The position numbers and the translations under genes were made by a program. This document shows, piece by piece, positions 57,220 to 64,000 of a DNA stretch of 64,000 nucleotides. Source of the stretch: Iodobacter fluviatilis (GTDB lineage Bacteria > Pseudomonadota > Gammaproteobacteria > Burkholderiales > Chitinibacteraceae); NCBI RefSeq assembly GCF_004194535.1, contig NZ_CP025783.1:1-64000 (forward strand). The letters are read 5' to 3'. A model generated the notes under the pieces. It searched no databases. It saw only the letters and a program-made list of their open reading frames with translations, and was not told the origin of the DNA. The number at the start of each line of letters is the position of its first letter. The first letter of the stretch is position 1.

Positions 57220-60141
57220 ATGCCCCAAGCTAAAAATCAAGCGAAAGCACCCGTCATCATGCAAACCCGGAATGAACTTAAAACCCTGTTTGCCGATAAT
57301 CGAACCCCCAGCGGGAATGATTTCGATACCTTTATCCAGTCGGCCATTATTCAAAAAGACGACGGCTTTAGCATCAGCCCCACCAATGTGCTGCTGGATC
57401 GAGATATCACGCTCAATAAAGACATCAGCATTACCGGCCTAAGTACACTCAATGGCGGGCTTTCCCTGCCTAATCAGTTTGTGGTGGATGCAGACAGCAT
57501 CGACGCCCATTTGCCTCTTACAGCCAAAGAAGCGGTCAGCCTAGGGAAATCCCTTGAGGTTGGCGGGCTGGCTACACTCAAAGGCGGCTTAAATCTACCC
57601 GGCCAGTTTGAAGCCAGCGCCAGCGCAATTCTGGCTCAGCAACCATTCACGGCGAAAGGAAATATCAGCGCAGAAAAAAATCTGGATGTTGTAGGGGCCA
57701 CCACACTGAGCGGCGGATTAAACCTGCCTGGGCAATTTAAAGTAGATGCCAGCCAGATTTCAGCGCTGCAACCATTTGCAGCCCAAGAGCACCTCAGCGC
57801 AGAAAAAAGCCTGAATGTTGCTGGCCTTACCACCCTGCAGGGCGGCTTAGATCTGCCGGAGCAATTTTCAGCAAGCATCGCAGGGATTGTGGCCCACCAG
57901 CCCACAACCCATAAAGAGCATGTGACGCTGGATAAAACGCTGACGGTCGCAAAAGAAAGTACCTTTGCCGGAGGCTTGACCATTCCCGGCCAGCTGAAAG
58001 CCGACAACACCGGCGTCAGCAGCATTGGCCACTTCACCGCACAAGCCAATGCCTTATTTGAAAAAGACCTTAATATCCAGGGCCTGTTACACAGCGATAC
58101 GATCACCACCCAAACTGCTGACGCTTCACTCAGGGTACAAGCGCCTCTGACTGTTGCAGGCAAAACCGTTTTAAACAACGGCCTGGCCATGCCAGGCGTA
58201 ATGAGCGCCAGCGAAGAAGGCATCGCCTTCAATAAAATGCTCACCCTCAATGCGCCAGCCATTTTCAATCAAGAGTTACAGGCAAACAGCCAGCTCACCT
58301 TAATGAGCGGGCTGAATATGCCTGGCGAATTTGAAGTCAGCCCTGCAGAAATCACCACCCATCAGCCACTCAAAGCTCGGCACAATATCCATGCAGAGCA
58401 AGATTTAACGGTTGAAGGTAAAGCCACCCTCAGGGGCGGCGTATGGAGCGATCAGCTCAGCACGGCTACACCCGGCGCGGCGCTTAATGTAAACGCGCCC
58501 CTTTTAGTGAATGGCCTGGCCAAGCTTAATCAGGGGCTGCTTGTACCGGGGCAATTAAGCGCAGATAGCACAGGCGTTACAGCACACGCCAAGCTCTTCG
58601 CCAAAGATAATCTGGATGCGGAAAAAGCGCTGAATGTATTCGGCCAGACCACGCTGACTGGCGGCCTGAGCATGCCTGGGCAATTTAGCGCGGATAACAC
58701 AGGAGTCTCAGCGCACGCCAAGCTCTTTGCCAAAGATAATCTGGATGCGGAAAAAGCGCTGAATGTATTCGGCCAAACCACGCTGACTGGCGGCCTGAGC
58801 ATGCCTGGGCAATTAAGCGCAGATAGCGCAGGGGTCACAGCGCACGCCCAGCTCTTTGCCAAAGACAATCTAATGGCAGAAAAGGCACTGAATGTATCCG
58901 GCCTAGCCACACTGACTGGCGGCCTAAGCATGCCGGGCCAATTTAGTGCCAATGCCGGTGGAGTTGTATCTATCCAGCCTTTTAGCGCCAGCAACAGCTT
59001 TGATGCGGCGGGGCTAGCCACCCTGCACGGTGGCTTAAAACTGCCTGAGCAATTTGAAGTTCAAAGCGACGCCATCAACACCTATCTGCCGCTGAATGCC
59101 AAAAACGATTTTAATCTTGAAAAAAATCTACAGGTGGTCGGCCACACCACACTGGCTGGCGGCCTGATGTTACCCGATGCCTTCAATATTGACGCGGCGG
59201 GCATCACCACCATCAAGCCGCTTACCGCCCAAAGCCAAGTCACGTTTGAAAATACTTTAGTCGTTAAAAACGCGGCCACGCTGGAAGGCGGCCTCACCCT
59301 GCCAGAGCAATTCACAGCAGACAGCACCGGCATTACCGCTTACCAGCCCTTTACCGCCAAAGACACCGTCAAGATTGATAAAACGCTAACGGTAAGCGAG
59401 AGCGCCATGCTCAATGGCGGCTTTAGCGTCCCCGATGTTCTGACTGCAGACAAAGAACGCGTCAACGTGAATAAGCCGCTGCATATCACCCAGGATAAGG
59501 AGCAAGCACCGTTGAAAATCCATGATCCCCTGCGCAACTGCACCCCCTTACTGCTCACCGCAGCGGGTAAAGTGGGCATCAATACCGACACCCCCAATGC
59601 ACAGCTGCACGTCGTCGCCCCAAGCGGCCACGATGCGCTGCGCCTCGAACATCGCGCCGCCGATGGCAGCTTAAGCCCCGCGCTACTGATTACCCCGCAA
59701 GGCCAGCTTGCCCTTGGCAGAAGCACCGCTGAATTCAAGCTGGATATCGCAGGCAATGCACGTATCAGCCAAGAGCTGCAGCTAGACGGCCCACTGAACA
59801 TCAGCGGCATGGCCACCCTAAAAGGCGGGCTGACTTTACCCGGCCAGTTAGAAGCCAACGCCAGCGGCGTGCTGATCCATAAGCCGCTTGAAATTAAAGA
59901 TAATCTGCTTGTCAGCGGCAGCGCCCGTTTCGACAACGGGCTGACTCTGCCCGGCCAGTTTGAAGCCAGCGCAGCAGGCGTCAGCGCCAATAAACTGCTC
60001 AGCGCAAAAAATGGCTTAATTGTAGAAGGCAATACCACCCTAAGCGGCGAGCTAACCCTACCCGGCCAGCTTGAAGCCAAGGCCAGCGGGCTGACTCTCT
60101 ACAAACCGCTACTGGTCAAAGAAAGTGTTCACGCCGATTGA
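57220..60141 (+). CDS. eCIS long fibre (Pvc13-like position), 3' end cut by IS21
   Basis: A 973-residue frame. Residues about 8-45 (MQTRNELKTLFADNRTPSGN) carry the shared adaptor motif. The rest is some twenty repeats of about 40 residues built on GGL-LPGQF-A-----LTAK--L--EK-L-V-G--TL, several nearly identical (58555-58930). They probably form a trimeric beta-rich fibre. A short stretch near residues 760-850 (LKIHDPLRNCTPLLLTAAGK, then GKVGINTDTPNAQLHVV) resembles fibre segments that precede chaperone or tip domains. The native sequence ends around 60125, where IS21 begins, and the last few residues come from the IS. The receptor-binding tip is therefore probably missing. Confidence 0.8.
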   Translation: MPQAKNQAKAPVIMQTRNELKTLFADNRTPSGNDFDTFIQSAIIQKDDGFSISPTNVLLDRDITLNKDISITGLSTLNGGLSLPNQFVVDADSIDAHLPLTAKEAVSLGKSLEVGGLATLKGGLNLPGQFEASASAILAQQPFTAKGNISAEKNLDVVGATTLSGGLNLPGQFKVDASQISALQPFAAQEHLSAEKSLNVAGLTTLQGGLDLPEQFSASIAGIVAHQPTTHKEHVTLDKTLTVAKESTFAGGLTIPGQLKADNTGVSSIGHFTAQANALFEKDLNIQGLLHSDTITTQTADASLRVQAPLTVAGKTVLNNGLAMPGVMSASEEGIAFNKMLTLNAPAIFNQELQANSQLTLMSGLNMPGEFEVSPAEITTHQPLKARHNIHAEQDLTVEGKATLRGGVWSDQLSTATPGAALNVNAPLLVNGLAKLNQGLLVPGQLSADSTGVTAHAKLFAKDNLDAEKALNVFGQTTLTGGLSMPGQFSADNTGVSAHAKLFAKDNLDAEKALNVFGQTTLTGGLSMPGQLSADSAGVTAHAQLFAKDNLMAEKALNVSGLATLTGGLSMPGQFSANAGGVVSIQPFSASNSFDAAGLATLHGGLKLPEQFEVQSDAINTYLPLNAKNDFNLEKNLQVVGHTTLAGGLMLPDAFNIDAAGITTIKPLTAQSQVTFENTLVVKNAATLEGGLTLPEQFTADSTGITAYQPFTAKDTVKIDKTLTVSESAMLNGGFSVPDVLTADKERVNVNKPLHITQDKEQAPLKIHDPLRNCTPLLLTAAGKVGINTDTPNAQLHVVAPSGHDALRLEHRAADGSLSPALLITPQGQLALGRSTAEFKLDIAGNARISQELQLDGPLNISGMATLKGGLTLPGQLEANASGVLIHKPLEIKDNLLVSGSARFDNGLTLPGQFEASAAGVSANKLLSAKNGLIVEGNTTLSGELTLPGQLEAKASGLTLYKPLLVKESVHAD

Positions 60142-60268
60142 AATTTGACCCACCCTGCCGATCGAATTTTGACCCAGGGCCGAGCGTTGCTTTTTATCGG
60201 AGCAACTGTGCATAAGTCTAGCAAATAGCGGGCCACTCACCCGCTATTTTTACGCCTTCAGGTTCGGC

Positions 60269-61069
60269 TTAAAACCGCTCAGCCTCGGTACGCGCTTCCT
60301 CCTTTCTGCTTTGCTCCCTTTGTTTTATCTTCGTTTTTGCTGCTAAGCTGCTGTGCTGGAAACGGTAGGAGTCATTCCCCGTTTCTACAATGTGGCAATG
60401 GTGCGTCAGCCGATCCAACAACGCCGTCGTCATCTTGGCATCGCCAAATACACTCGACCATTCCGAGAAGTTCAGATTCGTGGTGATGATGACGCTGGTG
60501 TGCTCATAGAGCTTCGACAACAAATGAAACAGCAATGCGCCTCCGGCCTGACTAAAGGGTAAGTAGCCCAGTTCATCCAAAATCACCACATCCACTCGCA
60601 TCAGCGCGAGTGCAATACGACCTGCTTTGCCTTCACGTTTTTCTTTTTCCAGTAAATTGACCAAATCCACGGTCGAATAAAAACGGCCGCGCTTGCCGTG
60701 ATGCGTGATCCCGCCGATCGCTAACGCCGTGGCCAAATGTGTTTTACCCGTGCCTGGGCCGCCAATCAGTACGGTATTTTGTGCCGTGTCGGTAAAGGCC
60801 AATGTCGCCAGTTGATTGACCAGTGCTTGATCTGCCTTGCTCGCGCTAAAGTCAAATCCCGCTAAATCACGATGCACGGGAAACTTCGCTGCGCTCATTT
60901 GATGCTGAATCGAGCGCACCTTACGATCGCTGTGTTCTGCTTGCAATAAATGCTCAATCAGCCAGCCACACGTTTCCATACTCTGGCCGCCCTGGCTCTT
61001 CAGATCCAGCCAAGCGGCCGCCATCCCATGCAAGCGCAAGGCTTTGAGTTCAACACTCATCTCATGCAT
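60269..61069 (-). CDS. istB: IS21 helper ATPase IstB
   Basis: A 266-residue AAA+ ATPase that assists IstA in target selection and transposition. Walker A is [14 protein letters not shown], Walker [13 protein letters not shown], and sensor [12 protein letters not shown]. It starts at the ATG at 61069 ([18 protein letters not shown]), overlapping the istA stop by 8 bp; the open frame extends to 61111 but the shorter start is the family one. Intact. Confidence 0.95.
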   Translation of the reverse strand: MHEMSVELKALRLHGMAAAWLDLKSQGGQSMETCGWLIEHLLQAEHSDRKVRSIQHQMSAAKFPVHRDLAGFDFSASKADQALVNQLATLAFTDTAQNTVLIGGPGTGKTHLATALAIGGITHHGKRGRFYSTVDLVNLLEKEKREGKAGRIALALMRVDVVILDELGYLPFSQAGGALLFHLLSKLYEHTSVIITTNLNFSEWSSVFGDAKMTTALLDRLTHHCHIVETGNDSYRFQHSSLAAKTKIKQREQSRKEEARTEAERF

Positions 61070-62591
61070 GGCTCGACTCCTCGTGGTCGCTGTCGAACTC
61101 GCTCGCTGCACGCAAGCCGTCGTAACGCTGGGTGTTCGCCTGCGGTTCTTCTACTAATTGCAGCTGCGTTTCAGCGCTAATAGCGGACGGTGGGTCATTC
61201 AATCGCGCCACTACATTTAAAATGTGTTCAATGCTGATGACGCCTGACTCCAGTACCAACTCAACCGCAACCAGTACTGCATCCAAACCCGCCACCGGAA
61301 CCGTGGCCAGCACTTGCGCCATCACCTTGTCTCCCCCGTTACGCCGTAACAACCTTTCCTTGAGCTGCAATAAGGGCGCAGGCATCGACGTAAAGGGCGC
61401 ACCATTGCGTAAGGCCCCCGGCTTACGGGCAATCAGCGGAATATAGTGCAGCCAATCAAAGCTCACCTGCTGTTGCCCCGTCAGCCGCTGATGTCGGGCC
61501 ATGATTTCATTATTCGCCACCACCACAACTTGCGTGGGATACAAGCGCACACTCACACGCTGCCGCGACCATTCACAAGGCACCGAGTAACGATTGCGCG
61601 CGACGGTGATTAAACAGGTGCTGGAAACCCGAGCCAGATGCTCAACGTAACCATCAAACGGGGTCGGCATCGGCATCATTTCTAAACGCTCTTGCTCCAA
61701 CATCTCGGCAATGCTCAGACCTTTGAATTCGGGATGCCTGAGCACGCCCCATAAGACGCGACAACGCTCGGCCAGCCACGCATTCAATGCGTCAAAGGTA
61801 CTGAACTTGATGCTTTGCGCCTCCAGCCAGATTCGCCGCCGACTATCTTGGACATTCTTTTCAACCACGCCTTTTTCCCAGCCAGAGGCGACATTGCAAA
61901 AGTCGGGATCAAACAAATAATGGGCGCACATCACCGAGAATCGGGCATTCACGATCCGGCCTTTGCCTTTCAATACCTTATCAACAGCGGTCTTCATATT
62001 GTCGTAAATGCCTCGGCGCGGCACACCCCCTAAAGCCGCAAAGGATCGAGTATGCGCATCGAACAACATTTCATGCCCTTGACTGGGATAGGCCACTAAC
62101 CAGAAGGCGCGACTGGCACACAATTTCAGATGGGAAACTTGAATGCGCCGATAAATACCACCAATAAGTAGATGCTCCTCACTCCAATCAAATTGAAAGG
62201 CTTCGCCCAAAGCAAATTGCAAGGGCACAAAACCCTGTGGGGTCTTACCGGCTTTGCCCCGCCAAGCACGAACGAAATCAGTGACGCCACTGTAAGCCCC
62301 TGTATAACCCTCAGCTTGAATCTGCTCAAACAAGGCTTTGGCGGTGCGACGATTCTGCTTGGATCGGAAGGAGTCGGCAGTCAGGGCTTGTTCTAGAGTG
62401 GCATGATAGGGCGTCAGTTTGCCAGGCTTACGCTGCCGTACGTATTGCGGCTCAGCCTTGGCAGCGGGTTTGCGAACCCAAGCGCGAATAGTGTTACGCG
62501 CCAGCCCCGTGCGCTTGGTGATTTCGTGCAGCGACAGATTATCGCGAAAATACATCCTGCGGATTTTGCCCATCATTTCCATGGTGATCAC
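61062..62591 (-). CDS. istA: IS21 transposase IstA
   Basis: A 509-residue DDE transposase. The N-terminal helix-turn-helix ([20 protein letters not shown]) binds the ends. The catalytic core includes [12 protein letters not shown], the [10 protein letters not shown] aspartate and the [15 protein letters not shown] glutamate. The C-terminal part is basic. The frame is intact here, in contrast to the copy at 276-1803. Confidence 0.95.
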   Translation of the reverse strand: MITMEMMGKIRRMYFRDNLSLHEITKRTGLARNTIRAWVRKPAAKAEPQYVRQRKPGKLTPYHATLEQALTADSFRSKQNRRTAKALFEQIQAEGYTGAYSGVTDFVRAWRGKAGKTPQGFVPLQFALGEAFQFDWSEEHLLIGGIYRRIQVSHLKLCASRAFWLVAYPSQGHEMLFDAHTRSFAALGGVPRRGIYDNMKTAVDKVLKGKGRIVNARFSVMCAHYLFDPDFCNVASGWEKGVVEKNVQDSRRRIWLEAQSIKFSTFDALNAWLAERCRVLWGVLRHPEFKGLSIAEMLEQERLEMMPMPTPFDGYVEHLARVSSTCLITVARNRYSVPCEWSRQRVSVRLYPTQVVVVANNEIMARHQRLTGQQQVSFDWLHYIPLIARKPGALRNGAPFTSMPAPLLQLKERLLRRNGGDKVMAQVLATVPVAGLDAVLVAVELVLESGVISIEHILNVVARLNDPPSAISAETQLQLVEEPQANTQRYDGLRAASEFDSDHEESSHA

Positions 62592-62696
62592 CTTTTATCC
62601 TCTGCTCAAGAGTTAAGCAGAATAAGTAAAGCACCTGGGTCAATTTTGGATCGGCAGAACTAGCTGTGGTGGGTCAGTTTTCGGTCGGCGTCAACA

Positions 62697-63047
62697 AAAT
62701 CCCCTTGAAACACGCCGGAGCGAGGAACAAGCGGGGCGGGGTTTCGGCCAGGGAGCGAGGCAGCGAGCCAATCCCGCCTGCCGCCGACTCGATTGTCCGC
62801 AGCGCAGGGGCCTTCGTGTTTCGTGGGGTCGCCTTCTTTGGCTTCGTTTCTTGGCGAAGCAAGAAAGGAAGGCCCCCGCGGTGGCCAACCGCTCCAAGAC
62901 CCCCGTGCCAAAGGCACAAAAAAGATCTTTTTGACCTGGGTTAGCCCACGCGGGGAATCCCGCACCAAAACCACCGTGCCGAAGGCACTAAAAAGATCAG
63001 ACACAACGCTATCAACCGCCTCCCACGTAATGAAAAAGGCCTCCCTT
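62697..63047. other. Leader of Pvc16-like gene, mostly dispersed repeat
   Basis: About 350 bp between the IS21 end and the Pvc16-like start. Most of it (to about 63004) is the dispersed repeat described at 1909-2215. An open frame begins upstream at 62793 and runs into the gene, but the repeat part is not conserved protein. The Shine-Dalgarno AAAGG at 63035-63039 supports the ATG at 63048. Confidence 0.6.
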
Positions 63048-63971
63048 ATGTACAAAACCAACTTCAGCAGCGTAACCCGCGCACTCACCCGCCTGCTCCA
63101 GCTGCAAGTCCTCAAATCCCACCCCGATGTCACCGTGCATACCGACATCCCGGATCAGCAATTCAGAGAGCAACTCGGCCAAGCGCCCGCGCTCAATCTG
63201 TACCTTACCGGCCTGCGGCAAAGCTTTCCTCGCCGCATGAGCGATGTGCTCTCGCCAGCAGCGGCCACCGCCAGCCCAAGCCCCAACACCGCCAGCTTTG
63301 ACCGCCGCCCGCGCGTGATCGAGCTAAGTTATATGATCACCGCGTGGAGCAAAGCCACCAAAGACCACGCCATCACCGAGCAAAGCCTGCTCTATACCGT
63401 GGTGCAAGGCCTTACCGCCCACCCAGAGCTGCCACCGGCGCTCTACCGCATGGGCGATCTGCCCGGCCCGGATGACCTGATCGTTGGCGATTACCCGGTG
63501 CTGATCGATCTGATGCTGGATAAAGACAGCGATGTACGCAGCGGCGATTACTGGAGCGCCCTCGGCTCGGCCCCGCGCCCGCTGGTAGAGCTTACCGTGA
63601 CCATCCCGCTGGCCGAAGGCACCACTATCACCCTGCCGGTAGTCCACAAAGCCAAATACGACACCCAACACAAAACACCGCAAGACACGTTAGAGCCACC
63701 GCTCAACCCAACCCTCAGCGGCACCATCACCGCCCCGTTTCCACCAGACCAGCTGCAAGTCAAGCTGATCGCGCTGGACGAAGGCAAACGCTACACCGCC
63801 CGTCCGGATATCAACGGCGATTTCGCCTTCACCACGCTACCTCCTGGGGATTACGTACCCCAGCTGGTGCCTTACGATAAAAAGCTCAAGGCGGTTTCTT
63901 TGGGGATGTTTACGGTTGAGGATGAGGGGGGTGGGGTGCCGAGGGGGATGCGGGTGGATTGGAGGTATTGA
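63048..63971 (+). CDS. eCIS cap / tail-terminator protein (Pvc16-like, DUF4255)
   Basis: A 307-residue protein. The N-terminal DUF4255 (Pvc16_N) domain covers about residues 1-190 (NFSSVTRALTRLLQLQVL, IELSYMITAWSKATKDHAIT, LYTVVQGLTAHPELPPALYR). In PVC/Afp particles this protein caps the sheath and tube at the end distal to the baseplate. Residues about 210-285 form a carboxypeptidase-regulatory-like beta domain (LSGTITAPFPPDQLQVKLIA, NGDFAFTTLPPGDYVPQLVP). The ATG at 63048 is chosen for its ribosome site. It is the last eCIS gene, as expected, but follows an IS21 instead of Pvc14/15. Confidence 0.88.
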   Translation: MYKTNFSSVTRALTRLLQLQVLKSHPDVTVHTDIPDQQFREQLGQAPALNLYLTGLRQSFPRRMSDVLSPAAATASPSPNTASFDRRPRVIELSYMITAWSKATKDHAITEQSLLYTVVQGLTAHPELPPALYRMGDLPGPDDLIVGDYPVLIDLMLDKDSDVRSGDYWSALGSAPRPLVELTVTIPLAEGTTITLPVVHKAKYDTQHKTPQDTLEPPLNPTLSGTITAPFPPDQLQVKLIALDEGKRYTARPDINGDFAFTTLPPGDYVPQLVPYDKKLKAVSLGMFTVEDEGGGVPRGMRVDWRY

Positions 63972-64000
63972 GGGTCGGCTGAGCGTGACCACTGGCGGAA

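Larger units (their letters stand above)
60126..62696 (-). mobile_element. IS21-family element, intact copy
   Basis: About 2571 bp. The ends begin TGTT(C/G)ACGCCGA and continue, imperfectly, through TGACCCACC; inner copies of TGACCCAGG lie 20-40 bp inward, as in IS21 multiple-repeat ends. It carries istA and istB. The flanks ('gtcaaagaaag' on the left, 'aaatcccctt' on the right) show no 4-8 bp target duplication, suggesting adjacent DNA was lost after insertion. It separates the eCIS fibre gene from the Pvc16-like gene. Confidence 0.88.

Noticed and set aside
62793-63047. N-terminal extension of the Pvc16-like protein to a start at 62793
   Set aside because: The extension is made of the dispersed intergenic repeat. 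The ATG at 63048 has a ribosome site and matches the expected family start.

Overview
The window looks like a bacterial plasmid of about 60.8 kb read slightly more than once round. Bases 1-3209 match 60787-64000, with seven single-base differences that all fall in short homopolymer runs. This is the pattern of an untrimmed circular long-read contig. Supporting a plasmid are a replication initiator, two ParA/ParB partition modules, a HipBA toxin-antitoxin pair, a tyrosine recombinase and many insertion sequences. Codon use and gene content suggest a betaproteobacterium, perhaps a Chromobacteriaceae (Neisseriales) relative such as Iodobacter. That taxonomic guess is inference from general similarity, not from a search.

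Layout. 1-3209: redundant copy of an IS21 element and a Pvc16-like (DUF4255) gene, broken by homopolymer indels. 3.2-5.8 kb: a purine-rich putative effector gene between copies of the repeat that also bounds a neighbouring REP-associated transposase (RAYT), plus decayed RAYT and hipA pieces. 5.9-7.5 kb: hipBA. 8.4-11.1 kb: a small HTH protein and a 630-residue protein ending in a GNAT-like domain. 11.2-14.5 kb (minus strand): parA-parB-rep, with a predicted antisense RNA between parB and rep, an arrangement like repABC plasmids. 15.2-16.1 kb: tyrosine recombinase. 16.6-37.5 kb: an 18.3-kb block between two inverted copies of one IS3-family element. It holds a damaged IS630 element, a type I modification system with truncated hsdS and no hsdR, and a five-gene SWIM / VWA / DUF5682 / MoxR / DUF4132 cluster resembling E. 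coli yehQ-P-M-L-I, followed by an IS200 element and a second, truncated DUF4132 gene.

37.5-40.5 kb: 27 perfect tandem copies of an 11-bp unit, then a second parAB pair bracketed by a 17-bp palindrome that recurs three more times at 4.7-8.3 kb. 40.7-63.9 kb (plus strand): an extracellular contractile injection system (eCIS, Pvc/Afp-like). In order it has a fibre-like protein, a Pro-Thr repeat protein, a phage-type lysis cassette (membrane protein, membrane-anchored lysozyme, nested Rz/Rz1 spanins), sheath, two tube proteins, a Pvc6-like small protein, LysM baseplate protein, VgrG-like spike, gp25-like protein, tip protein, two large baseplate proteins with an adaptor between them, a very long repetitive fibre, an IS21 element, and the Pvc16-like cap protein.

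The main discovery candidate is this plasmid-borne eCIS. Its tape-measure and AAA+ ATPase genes (Pvc14/Pvc15) are missing exactly where an IS21 element lies without a target duplication. It carries its own complete lysis cassette, three proteins sharing one N-terminal adaptor motif, and a possible effector cassette bounded by RAYT-type repeats. Several genes have frameshifts in C or G runs, so some breaks are probably sequence errors.
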